Shown one piece after another: positions 17,275 through 25,172 of a DNA stretch of 64,000 nt (positions are counted from its first letter, which is position 1; each line of letters begins with the position of its first letter). The DNA lies in contig CAKULY010000002.1 of NCBI GenBank assembly GCA_934667505.1, positions 1 to 64,000 of the forward strand, read 5' to 3'. Made by a program: the position numbers and the translations under genes. The notes under the pieces were generated by a model. The model did not search any database. It was not told the origin of the DNA and saw only the letters and a program-made list of their open reading frames with translations. This DNA comes from an uncultured Treponema sp. GTDB taxonomy: Bacteria > Spirochaetota > Spirochaetia > Treponematales > Treponemataceae.

Positions 17275-18872
17275 TAGAGCTTTTCCACCGGCTTTAATAA
17301 ATCGTCGTCTTCATGGTCATCGTAAGGATAAACATTGTTTTCTTCATCTTTTCGGTGCGTGTCGTACCAAATTTGCGCATAAAAAGGAACTTTTGCCGCC
17401 GCCTTATCAAAAGACCACTTTGGCAGCGCTTCGCAACATTCTGGACACCAAAAGCCAGCCTTTAAAATCGTATATGGCGAAGATTCAAAAACGTGTCCAT
17501 TGTGGCATTTCCATGAAATTTTAGAATACAAGTCGCCTTTTTTCATTGAAGAAGAAACGACTTCTCCTCCTCTGAATTGTGCGCCTTGTCTTAAGTCTTG
17601 CAAGTCTAATTCATCATCAGATTTTGACTCATCGTAACCGTGATTTAGTTTGTATTTGTCTGCCTTTGATTCATCTTTTAATTCGCCATAATCAATTTTG
17701 CCTTCTGGAGAACGGCCTTCTGCCAAAACAGGAAAATCTTTCCAATCTTTTGGAATGGCTTCAAACGCTTCTTTTCCGCCAAAAAACGCATCTATTCGCC
17801 CTTTTTTGCCAAGCCGTACCCAGTTCATTGGAGCATTGCTGTTTTTTAAAAGCCGTTCAATTGCAAGTTTTCGAATCAGACTTGAAGGAACTATTCGACC
17901 AAACCAGTAGTACCAAAGCGATTTTTTCATGCGCCGCCAATAGTCTGCGCTTGTTTCGGTTCGATATTCAAGCCATTTATCGAGAATGTCGGAATCTGTA
18001 TACCAGACTCCGTGGAAATTCCTTGTGATATTCCAATTTGGATTAAAGAATTTTTTTGCGCTTGCACCCATAAGGCCAAAGCCAGAATTAAATGTTTCAA
18101 ATCCAGTTTCGCGGCAAGCGGCTCCGCCTCCAATGTTGTAGTCTTTTTTCCAAAATCCTTGCAATTTTCCGTGCAAGTCTTTTTCAATTAAATGCTGAAT
18201 ACAAAGCCCCGAATCTCGGTCTGTAACCCATTCAAGAGGAGCGTTCCAACAAGTATGGAACATAAGTCCATCGTTCATGTTGTTCGCAAGAAAATACTTG
18301 TGATAAACAGCGGTCTGCCTTAAAACAACCCAGTTTTTTAGACCGCTTTCAAGAACGTAGCGTTCGCCTTTAATCTTGCTTGCGGAATAGTAGTCGTAAG
18401 CCGAAGACATAACCGGGTCGCCCATTCTAGCCCAGATATGATGATAGTCACGGTTGCCGTAAACAGCCACAGTGGAAATGTGAACAAGTTTTATTTCATC
18501 TTGGCGACCGCTGTTTTTTATTGCGTCAACAACATTGCAAGTTCCTGCATAGTTTGTGTTTATTGTGTTTAATGGATTATGGTCGGCTTTTGGTGGAATA
18601 ACCGCTCCGCAATGAACAACGTAATCTGCCCCTTCAATAAAGTGGGCAACCGCATCGTAGTCGGCAAGGTCTCCTTTGATAACAGTTATTCTGTTTTTTC
18701 CTTTTTTTAAAAGCGATTTAAAAAAACTTCTGTAATGGCGGGTTTTATCGTAAACAAAAAGCCGCAGCTCAAAATTTTCAGCAGAGCTCAAAAGATGGGC
18801 AACAACTTCGCCTCCCATTGCTCCATCAGGTCCCGTAACAGCAACAACTGTATTTTTTTTAGAATTTTCCAT
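17274..18872 (-). CDS. NAD(P)-dependent epimerase/dehydratase-like protein with zinc-ribbon-like tail
   Basis: The 532-residue product begins at the ATG at 18872, preceded by AAAGGATC; a longer frame reaches 18923 but lacks a site. Residues 5-250 are an extended short-chain dehydrogenase: VAVTGPDGAMGGEV resembles the nucleotide-binding loop, and YYSASKIKGERYV supplies the YxxxK pair. The C-terminal region has CHNGHVFESSP and WCPECCEALP, four cysteines and a histidine that resemble a zinc ribbon. The substrate is unknown. It lies between rlmB (upstream, 25-base gap) and the EFR1 gene (one-base overlap). Confidence 0.8.
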   Translation of the reverse strand: MENSKKNTVVAVTGPDGAMGGEVVAHLLSSAENFELRLFVYDKTRHYRSFFKSLLKKGKNRITVIKGDLADYDAVAHFIEGADYVVHCGAVIPPKADHNPLNTINTNYAGTCNVVDAIKNSGRQDEIKLVHISTVAVYGNRDYHHIWARMGDPVMSSAYDYYSASKIKGERYVLESGLKNWVVLRQTAVYHKYFLANNMNDGLMFHTCWNAPLEWVTDRDSGLCIQHLIEKDLHGKLQGFWKKDYNIGGGAACRETGFETFNSGFGLMGASAKKFFNPNWNITRNFHGVWYTDSDILDKWLEYRTETSADYWRRMKKSLWYYWFGRIVPSSLIRKLAIERLLKNSNAPMNWVRLGKKGRIDAFFGGKEAFEAIPKDWKDFPVLAEGRSPEGKIDYGELKDESKADKYKLNHGYDESKSDDELDLQDLRQGAQFRGGEVVSSSMKKGDLYSKISWKCHNGHVFESSPYTILKAGFWCPECCEALPKWSFDKAAAKVPFYAQIWYDTHRKDEENNVYPYDDHEDDDLLKPVEKL

Positions 18873-18897
18873 GGTTGATCCTTGTAAAAGATTATAT

Positions 18898-19677
18898 CTA
18901 CATTCTTTGCCGGTACGATTCATAAAGCAAAACGCCGGCGGCGACGCTTACATTTAGGCTGTCGATTTTTCCGCATGTGGGAATGCTTACAATTTCGTCG
19001 CATTGGCGGCTCAAAAGTTTTGCCATGCCATTGCCTTCGCTGCCCATTACGATTACACTTTTTGCAGGAAACTTTATTTTATTTAAGCTAGTTCCGCCTG
19101 CATCTGCGCCAAAAATCCAGAATCCTGCTTCTTTTAATTCTTGGACGGCTCTTACAAGGTTCGTAACGATTGAAACTGGAACCCAAGCAACAGAACCTGC
19201 GCTGCTGCGTGCAACGACTTCGTTATTGTAAATGTCTTTGGTGCCGCGATGGTCTGGCAGAACCACTAGAGAAACTCCAAATTGGTCGCAACTGCGGATA
19301 ATTGCGCCTACATTGTGCGGGTCTGTAACAGAGTCCAAAACTATAACAAGCCGTTTTTCTTCTTGGCCAAGTTTCTTTGCTTCCGCAATCCAAGCAGAAA
19401 AATCAACTTGAGCTGTACCAGTCGATTCATCTTTAATCTTCATTACAATTCCGCGATGATCCCGGCTAGTTTCTGGCAACACTTGGACTATGGAATCAAG
19501 CGTTTTTTCATCGCAAGAAGAACTTTGAATTCCGGCTTCTTTTGCCACTGCTAAAATTTTTTTTACACGAGGACCCGGCTTTGAAAAAAGAATACAAATG
19601 TTTTTTGTTTCGCCAGTTTCTTTAGCTTTTAAAACTCGCTCTTCAATTGCGTGAAAACCGGTTATAATTTTTTCCAT
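18898..19677 (-). CDS. rlmB: 23S rRNA 2'-O-ribose methyltransferase RlmB (SpoU/TrmH family)
   Basis: The 259-residue protein has an N-terminal substrate-binding region (IITGFHAIEERVLKAKETGE) and a SPOUT methylase domain. Motifs are DPHNVGAIIRSCDQFGV (motif 1), VMGSEGNGMAKL (motif 2) and IPTCGKIDSLNVSVAAGVLLYE (motif 3). Length and motifs fit RlmB, which methylates G2251 of 23S rRNA; a TrmH-type tRNA substrate cannot be excluded from sequence alone. It is the first gene of a likely rlmB-epimerase-EFR1 operon. The region just upstream holds a 67-base duplicated segment that follows the YchJ-like gene. Confidence 0.85.
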   Translation of the reverse strand: MEKIITGFHAIEERVLKAKETGETKNICILFSKPGPRVKKILAVAKEAGIQSSSCDEKTLDSIVQVLPETSRDHRGIVMKIKDESTGTAQVDFSAWIAEAKKLGQEEKRLVIVLDSVTDPHNVGAIIRSCDQFGVSLVVLPDHRGTKDIYNNEVVARSSAGSVAWVPVSIVTNLVRAVQELKEAGFWIFGADAGGTSLNKIKFPAKSVIVMGSEGNGMAKLLSRQCDEIVSIPTCGKIDSLNVSVAAGVLLYESYRQRM

Positions 19678-19707
19678 AAATTAAAATCCAATGTATTGCG
19701 AAAGTCG

Positions 19708-19829
19708 CTTTAGTCGCAACAATTTACCAAAAATGCTGTGTACGGTTTTACCTTCCACAGCAAGGTTGTTGCTCCTTTAGTCGCAACAATTTACCAAAAA
19801 TGCTGTGTACGGTTTTACCTTCCACAGCA
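19708..19829. repeat. Tandem duplication of a gene 3' end and its terminator
   Basis: A 55-base sequence at 19708-19762 recurs perfectly at 19775-19829 (period 67). The unit covers the last codons of the YchJ-like gene and a hairpin downstream (minus strand AAATGCTGTG...CACAGCATTTTT). The result is two identical terminator-like hairpins in series, the proximal one overlapping the coding end. Confidence 0.8.
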
Positions 19830-20315
19830 TTTTTTATATTTCTTTCCAGAGCCGCAGGGGCAGGGGTCGTTGCGGCCGATTTTTTCGCCTTCGCGTTTTA
19901 CGGTTGTTGTAAGAATGTTTCCGGCAATGTATTTCCAATCGCCATTTATCTTTTTAAAGCCAGCAATTTCGTGGTGAACATCTCTCATCTGCTTAAGAGT
20001 ATAGTCAGCGGTAAATTCAACAACGCCTTCATCGTCGTTTTCGCCGCCTTTTTCTGTTCTAAGAATTTTTAAACCGTGCCAAGTTGACTGGTTGCTCCAG
20101 TCTTCAGTTGCTTTTTTGTCAATATCAGCAATTCCTTCGCCTTCTTCGCAAGAATCGATTATGAAGTCTATTTCATGTTTTACGTAGGCAGAATATCTTG
20201 CTCTCATCAAAGCTTCTGCTGTAGGAGCTTTGATTTTTCCTTTTATAATTGGTTCACAACAATCGCTGTAATTTTTCCCAGAACCACATGGGCATTTTTC
20301 AATATTTTCACTCAT
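19815..20315 (-). CDS. YchJ/UPF0225-like protein with two SEC-C motifs
   Basis: The 166-residue protein starts at [20 protein letters not shown] (ATG at 20315). It has an N-terminal and a C-terminal SEC-C metal-binding motif ([16 protein letters not shown]), flanking a YchJ-type middle with [15 protein letters not shown]. This is the usual UPF0225/YchJ layout. SEC-C motifs bind zinc and, in SecA, contact SecB; the role of YchJ proteins remains undefined. The upstream in-frame extension to 20375 lies over the terminator of the next gene and is unlikely to be coding. Its 3' end is part of a tandem duplication. Confidence 0.85.
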   Translation of the reverse strand: MSENIEKCPCGSGKNYSDCCEPIIKGKIKAPTAEALMRARYSAYVKHEIDFIIDSCEEGEGIADIDKKATEDWSNQSTWHGLKILRTEKGGENDDEGVVEFTADYTLKQMRDVHHEIAGFKKINGDWKYIAGNILTTTVKREGEKIGRNDPCPCGSGKKYKKCCGR

Positions 20316-20352
20316 AATTTTACTATACCAAAATCTTAAAGGCTTCGCAATT

Positions 20353-20403
20353 ATAAAAAAAGGGCCGTCACTCATGAAGTTTTATAGACTTCAGAGGCAG
20401 CCC
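20353..20403 (-). terminator. Intrinsic terminator of the CBM48 gene
   Basis: On the minus strand GGGC...TGAAGT pairs with ACTTCA...GCCC, and a run of seven T follows. It lies 25 bases after the stop of the CBM48 gene. Confidence 0.75.
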
Positions 20404-20427
20404 GTTTTACCTTAATCTTATAAAAAG

Positions 20428-20760
20428 TTATTTAGAACCTTTTTTAGGTGGTGTTGTTACAACAACAGAGTTGTCAGCATTTGAATAAGGAGCTGGAATG
20501 TATTTGTCTGCTTTCCAATCGTTTTCCCATTTATAGCCGTCAAGCAAATAGCGGAACTGATATTCTTTATTAGCTTCAAGTTCAAGTTTTACAGAGAAAG
20601 AACCATCTTTTCCGAGTTTTAATGGTGTATCAGTACTAGACCAACTGTTAAAATCACCAGCAATATTTATTTTTTTTGCACCCTGAGCTGCTTCTGCTGA
20701 TACTGTGAATGTTACGTTACACTTTGTTTTGTCTTTAGAAAAAGTTTTCTTTAATGACAT
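20428..20760 (-). CDS. Stand-alone CBM48 / AMPK-type glycogen-binding protein
   Basis: A 110-residue protein consisting of one early-set domain. KKINIAGDFNSWS is the characteristic start, and YQFRYLLDGYKWENDWKADKY the end, of the AMPK glycogen-binding/CBM48 family. There is no signal peptide, catalytic domain or membrane helix. Small proteins of this type are common in spirochaetes and are thought to bind alpha-glucans such as intracellular glycogen, but I know of no defined function. A GGAG ribosome binding site precedes the ATG and a clear terminator follows. It is a single-gene unit and fits the alpha-glucan theme of the glycosidases at 9-16 kb. Confidence 0.82.
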   Translation of the reverse strand: MSLKKTFSKDKTKCNVTFTVSAEAAQGAKKINIAGDFNSWSSTDTPLKLGKDGSFSVKLELEANKEYQFRYLLDGYKWENDWKADKYIPAPYSNADNSVVVTTPPKKGSK

Positions 20761-20905
20761 AATATAACTCCATGACTTTCTATTATGTTTGACATCAAAA
20801 AAATGTCATCTTTATATAGTATATAACATTAAATTAATTTGGTACATATCTTTTTTGAAAATTAAATTCAGAAAAACCATATATGCGCTTGGTTTGATTT
20901 AAAAT

Positions 20906-23050
20906 CTAACCTACATATTTTAGCACTATTACTGTCAAATCATCACGTAAAGGAACTGCTTCGGTGTATGCGTCGAAAACGTCGATTAAGTATTCTAAGA
21001 TTTTTTTAGAATTATCAGCAGGAGCTTTTGCAAAAATCTTTTTTAAAAGGTTAACGCCCAATTCGTCGCCTGCTAGATTTCTGCTTTCTATAAGACAATC
21101 GGTATACAAAAGAAGGCAGTCTCCTTTTTCCAGGTCGGTTTTAAATACTCCATAGTCGCCTTCTGGAAGTCCTTGCATGCCTAAAAACATTCCTCTAAAC
21201 GAATTGTCTTCTTCGCCCAGTATAGAAACTTTTCCGCTGGCTTTCTTAAGAAGTATATCTGTATGGCCGCCGTTTACGTATTCAATGTGATTTTCATTAA
21301 GCCTAAGAAAAATTCCAGTTAGATAGTTTTCTACAGCGCCTTTTGCTTCTATAAGAGTTGAACTGAATTCTTGTATAATCTTGTTAAGAGGTTTTTTTTC
21401 GTCAGAGTTAAAGATTTTTTCCGCAAGATATTTTGAAAGAATTCCTACTAGACCGGAAGCAACTCCGTGTCCTGAAACATCAAATAGTCCTAGCCCGGTG
21501 AATTTGCCGTTTTTGTTGTAATAAAAATCATATAAATCCCCGGAAACAGATGCCATTGGCTTGAAAATAAACGAACATTCCCAGCCGTTCCCTTTAGGAG
21601 CCTTTGATGGATAAAAGCTTTTTTGCACAAGTTCTGCCATTTTCATATCTCTGGCTTGAATTTGCTGCTGATTTTGCAAAAGCCTGTTTTTCCTAGTGAT
21701 TTCGCGAGTCCGTTCATTCACTTCCACTGTTACAATGCTGTCTAGCAATTCTTTGATTGTTACAACGCCAAAGTATTTTCCTTCTTTTTCAACAATAACT
21801 GGTTCGTAAAGATTTTTTTCATCTCTGGCAGTTGCTTTTGAGGCGACTTTTCCGGGTGTTTCTGTCCAGTCTACTGCTAAAAAATCTGTAATCATTTTAT
21901 CGCGAATCATTTTGTGGCTATTAAGTCCGAAACCAAACTGTCCGCCAAGCAAATCTGATAAAACCGAACGCGACATGATTCCTAGAACCTTGTTTTCTAA
22001 ATCTACAACGGTAACGAGAGAGCATGTAGGATTTAAGTGGAAAAAGTTCATCAAGTCGATTAAAGATGTGTCTGGAAAAAATGTAATTCCAGGGTCTGCA
22101 AGCTCGCCTATCTTGTGGACGCCGTTGTTCAAGGTGTTTTTTGTCTGTAAATCATCCTGTGCGATTTTGTCGTCTTTAGTAATTTGGGTCGCTTTTTTTG
22201 AATCTTTTGAAAGTTCATTTTCTTTTTCAAGACTTTTTCTAAGCAGTTTTTCATGGCGGATTTTTTCTTTTTTTAGAGACTCAAGATTTTGTCTGTTTGC
22301 GACAATTCTTGCGTAAGGAGCAGAATTAACCTTTCCTGGAATTTTTTGCGGTCTTGCTATAAAAAATCCTTGCGCAAAATTTACGCCGAGTTTCAGCAAG
22401 GTTTCTAATTCTTTTGAAGTTTCAACGCCAACTGCAATAACGCCAATTCCCGATTCGTGGCAGAACTGCACAATATTTTTTACCATCGATTGCTTTATGT
22501 TGTTTTCTTCAATTCCTCGAACTATTTTTATGTCAATTTTTACAAAGTCTGGATTTAAATTGCAGATTCGCTCTAACCCTGAATAAGATGAGCCGACATT
22601 GTCTAGCGCAATGCTAAAGTCTTGTTCTCTGTAGTGTTTTGCAATATTGTTTAAAACATTAGGACTTTCTATGCTGCAGCGTTCAGTTATTTCTAGAACT
22701 ACGTTATTTGGATTTAGCCCGTATTTTTTTAGAAGTTTTTTTGTAAATCCTGTGTAGAATTCTTCGTCCTGAATTATATCAAGATTTATGTTTATAAAGA
22801 GGCGGCTTGAAAGCCCGAACATTTTTGCAGTCTTTATAATCATCTTGCGGCAGATTTTTTCAAGCATCCAGCTTTTTTCAGATTTGTCTGCCTGCTCAAA
22901 AAATTCTGCAATAGATTTTTCTTCTTTAGCAGAATCTCCCTCAATTCTTGTAAAGGCCTCGTAGCCTAAAATGTCTCCAGTTTCCAAAGATACAATTGGC
23001 TGAAATACTGGAAAAAGTTTTTTCCCTGTTAAAATTTTTTCTAAGTCCAT
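20906..23050 (-). CDS. Degenerate EAL - CBS pair - PPM (SpoIIE/RsbU-type) phosphatase
   Basis: A 714-residue cytosolic signalling protein with three parts. Residues 5-240 are an EAL domain with altered active site: EAF replaces EAL (31-33), DN replaces the metal-binding DD (150-151), and the E of AEGVE that acts as general base is V207. E120, K171 and E210 are kept. It is therefore probably a c-di-GMP sensor and not an enzyme. Residues about 330-450 form two CBS motifs, often nucleotide sensors. Residues about 475-714 are a PP2C-type phosphatase: SGDLYDFYYN, LFDVSGHGVASGL and DDLTVIVLKY. It may control an anti-sigma antagonist or similar target in response to nucleotides. The neighbours are unrelated. 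Confidence 0.88.
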   Translation of the reverse strand: MDLEKILTGKKLFPVFQPIVSLETGDILGYEAFTRIEGDSAKEEKSIAEFFEQADKSEKSWMLEKICRKMIIKTAKMFGLSSRLFININLDIIQDEEFYTGFTKKLLKKYGLNPNNVVLEITERCSIESPNVLNNIAKHYREQDFSIALDNVGSSYSGLERICNLNPDFVKIDIKIVRGIEENNIKQSMVKNIVQFCHESGIGVIAVGVETSKELETLLKLGVNFAQGFFIARPQKIPGKVNSAPYARIVANRQNLESLKKEKIRHEKLLRKSLEKENELSKDSKKATQITKDDKIAQDDLQTKNTLNNGVHKIGELADPGITFFPDTSLIDLMNFFHLNPTCSLVTVVDLENKVLGIMSRSVLSDLLGGQFGFGLNSHKMIRDKMITDFLAVDWTETPGKVASKATARDEKNLYEPVIVEKEGKYFGVVTIKELLDSIVTVEVNERTREITRKNRLLQNQQQIQARDMKMAELVQKSFYPSKAPKGNGWECSFIFKPMASVSGDLYDFYYNKNGKFTGLGLFDVSGHGVASGLVGILSKYLAEKIFNSDEKKPLNKIIQEFSSTLIEAKGAVENYLTGIFLRLNENHIEYVNGGHTDILLKKASGKVSILGEEDNSFRGMFLGMQGLPEGDYGVFKTDLEKGDCLLLYTDCLIESRNLAGDELGVNLLKKIFAKAPADNSKKILEYLIDVFDAYTEAVPLRDDLTVIVLKYVG

Positions 23051-23175
23051 GCCGATATACTATTTTTAAAGTGTAAATTTTTTGCATAGCAACCGTGAAA
23101 TGTTTGTAAATTTTCTTGACCGCTTTGAATGTGGATTTTGAACTGCTTCAAAAAAAGACAAAAAAGATAAATTCA

Positions 23176-23209
23176 TTGTGAAAAATAAAAAATAGGATTA
23201 TAATAAGCT
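23176..23209 (+). promoter_or_regulatory. Predicted leaderless promoter of the NlpC/P60 gene
   Basis: TTGTGA (23176-23181), a 17-base spacer and TATAAT (23199-23204) lie only five bases before the ATG at 23210. Confidence 0.65.
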
Positions 23210-24295
23210 ATGAATTTTTTAACGGATAGAAAAGGTTTATTTTTAGGATTATTTTTAACTTTTATTTTTGTTCCAAACATTTGTTTTGGATCAGATGTGC
23301 GAAGTTCCCGCAGCAAATTGGTTACGCAAGCAAAAAAATACGTTGGCTGTTCTTATGAGTTAGGTTCAACAGGCCCTAATACATTTGACTGTTCTGGTTT
23401 AATTCTTACGGTTGCAAGAGAAGCTATTGGCTACCAAATGCCAAGAACTGCAAAAAGCATGTATGAAATGGCAAAGCATATTCCAGACAACAAAAAAGAG
23501 CCGGGAGACCTTGTGTTTTTTAAGAGTTCTCCGAGCGGACCTGTTTCGCACGTAGGTTTGTATATTGGACGAAATCAGTTTATTTCTGCTGTAAGCGACG
23601 GACCTAACACAGGCGTAATTGTTTCTTCCCTAAAAGAAAATTATTGGAAAACTCATTACTTTTCGAGCGGACGTTTCTTAAAAAGTACAAATGAATACGA
23701 AGAAGATTACGATTCAGTTGTAGCCTCGGCAGATGACAGCTCAGAAGGTGAAGAAACTGTTTCTTCGTCTGCAAGTTTTGCGGACAGAGTTATTATAAAT
23801 TTTAGCGCTACTGGCGATTGGTCGCTTTTTACGCAAAAAAGATTTATGCCTAATTTTAGAGGCGTAACTGCAAATGCCGGATTGACATACCAGGGAAAAG
23901 CGTTTTCTCCAGGCGTTTCCGTTTTGCTTAGGTGGAACAATGGTGTAAAGGCATTTCAATTGCCTGTTGTAGGTTCCCTTGAATTTGGAAAATATATAAA
24001 GGTTTATGCAGGTCCTGTTTTTACAATAGGAGAATGTCATCTTCCTGATTCTGATGAAAAAATTAGTTCATCAATTTTTCCTGGTGTAATGGGAATTGTT
24101 TTTCAGACGCCATCTATTACAAAAGGAAGTGTAAAAATCAAGTTTATTCAAGATATTTGCTATACAATCTTTAATAATGCTGATAACAGCGCGCTTTCCC
24201 CTGCAAAGGCATTTTCTGCGGGCTTGGAATTTGCAACAGGAATAAGCGTTTCCCTTCCTATGTCTACTTTTTCAAGCAAAGCAAGCAATGATTAA
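23210..24295 (+). CDS. NlpC/P60-family cell-wall peptidase with C-terminal beta-rich domain
   Basis: The 361-residue protein has a signal peptide (hydrophobic stretch GLFLGLFLTFIFVPNICFG). Residues 35-150 are an NlpC/P60 domain: the catalytic cysteine lies in TFDCSGL (about residue 62), and the histidine in SHVGLYIGRNQFI (about 114). Family members cleave D-gamma-glutamyl-diaminopimelate bonds in peptidoglycan. After an acidic serine-rich linker (about 165-190), the last 165 residues have alternating strands ending in aromatic residues and may form an outer-membrane barrel or envelope-binding domain; that is inference. The lipoprotein and SlyX genes follow closely. Confidence 0.82.
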   Translation: MNFLTDRKGLFLGLFLTFIFVPNICFGSDVRSSRSKLVTQAKKYVGCSYELGSTGPNTFDCSGLILTVAREAIGYQMPRTAKSMYEMAKHIPDNKKEPGDLVFFKSSPSGPVSHVGLYIGRNQFISAVSDGPNTGVIVSSLKENYWKTHYFSSGRFLKSTNEYEEDYDSVVASADDSSEGEETVSSSASFADRVIINFSATGDWSLFTQKRFMPNFRGVTANAGLTYQGKAFSPGVSVLLRWNNGVKAFQLPVVGSLEFGKYIKVYAGPVFTIGECHLPDSDEKISSSIFPGVMGIVFQTPSITKGSVKIKFIQDICYTIFNNADNSALSPAKAFSAGLEFATGISVSLPMSTFSSKASND

Positions 24296-24331
24296 AAGGT
24301 AAAAGGCTGTGTTCCGAATTTTTTTGTTTAG

Positions 24332-24967
24332 ATGAAGAAACTATTTTTTTTAATATTATTTGCAGTATCAGTTTTTTTATGCTCTTGTAAAAATGAACTG
24401 AAAATAAGACTTTCCGATTCTGGAATTTCGTTTGCATACTCTGTAAGCTGCGGAAAAGCTTTTGTAGAAACCATGCAGTCTTTAACTGGGGAATATGATG
24501 AGAATATCTTTTCAAAAGAGGATATAAATTCTTTCTTTGAATCGGCGGGTTTTAAAAACCTTAAAGTTCAGATTTTAGGAAAAGAAAGTTTTCAGGTTCA
24601 GGGAAATCTTGCGCAGGATGGAACAGATTCGCTTTCAAAAGCCGGTTTTCTTTCTTTTGGAAAAAATTTTTTAAAAATGTCTATTTCTGCAGAAAGACTA
24701 AAATTATTCTACGCTGATTTACCAGACGACTTAAAGGCTTATATAGATATGCTTATGGCGCCTTCCTTTACAGGCGAAGAAATGTCAAACGAAGATTATA
24801 CCGGTCTAGTGGAAACCGTTTATGGCACTGAACTTGCGCAGGAACTTAAAACTTCTCAAATAATTTTGTATTTGGAAATCGAGGGAAAATCTTCAAAAAA
24901 GTTTTCTATTTCGCTTGTAAACTTTTTAAATATGATAGGAACACTGGTTTTTGAAAATGGAAACTGA
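24332..24967 (+). CDS. Lipoprotein, function unknown
   Basis: A 211-residue protein with the lipoprotein signal MKKLFFLILFAVSVFLCSC. The mature part is acidic and probably alternates helices and strands; it carries no motif I recognise. It begins 36 bases after the NlpC/P60 stop without a clear ribosome binding site, and its end overlaps the start of the slyX-like gene, so the three genes are probably one transcript. Its position after a peptidoglycan hydrolase suggests an envelope role, but nothing in the sequence proves it. Confidence 0.65.
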   Translation: MKKLFFLILFAVSVFLCSCKNELKIRLSDSGISFAYSVSCGKAFVETMQSLTGEYDENIFSKEDINSFFESAGFKNLKVQILGKESFQVQGNLAQDGTDSLSKAGFLSFGKNFLKMSISAERLKLFYADLPDDLKAYIDMLMAPSFTGEEMSNEDYTGLVETVYGTELAQELKTSQIILYLEIEGKSSKKFSISLVNFLNMIGTLVFENGN

Positions 24968-25172
24968 ATTGCTTGAAAAAAGAATAATTGATTTAGAAAT
25001 AAAGCTATCTTATATGGAAGATTTTTCAAATCAAATTCAAGAACTTGCTGTGGAGCAGTCTAAGACAATAGATTTGCTCCGCAAAGAAATGAAAATTATG
25101 GCGACTAGGATAAAAGATATGTCCGACCAGCTGGAAGGAGATGTCCCAAATCGAAAGCCGCCGCATTATTAA
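24951..25172 (+). CDS. slyX: SlyX-like small coiled-coil protein
   Basis: A 73-residue, almost entirely helical protein with heptad spacing (LEKRIIDLEIKLSYMEDFSNQ) and the typical SlyX C-terminal end PNRKPPHY. SlyX proteins are short and of unknown function. The start is either this ATG or the ATG two codons on at 24957; both overlap the lipoprotein gene. It converges on the aminopeptidase gene, and the two stop regions overlap by four bases. Confidence 0.8.
   Translation: MKMETELLEKRIIDLEIKLSYMEDFSNQIQELAVEQSKTIDLLRKEMKIMATRIKDMSDQLEGDVPNRKPPHY

Noticed and set aside
20761..20905. Palindrome TGACATC..ATGTCA in the gap between the CBM48 and EAL-CBS-PPM genes as an operator
   Set aside because: It is short, and no matching copies were seen elsewhere in the window, so it cannot be told from chance in AT-rich sequence.
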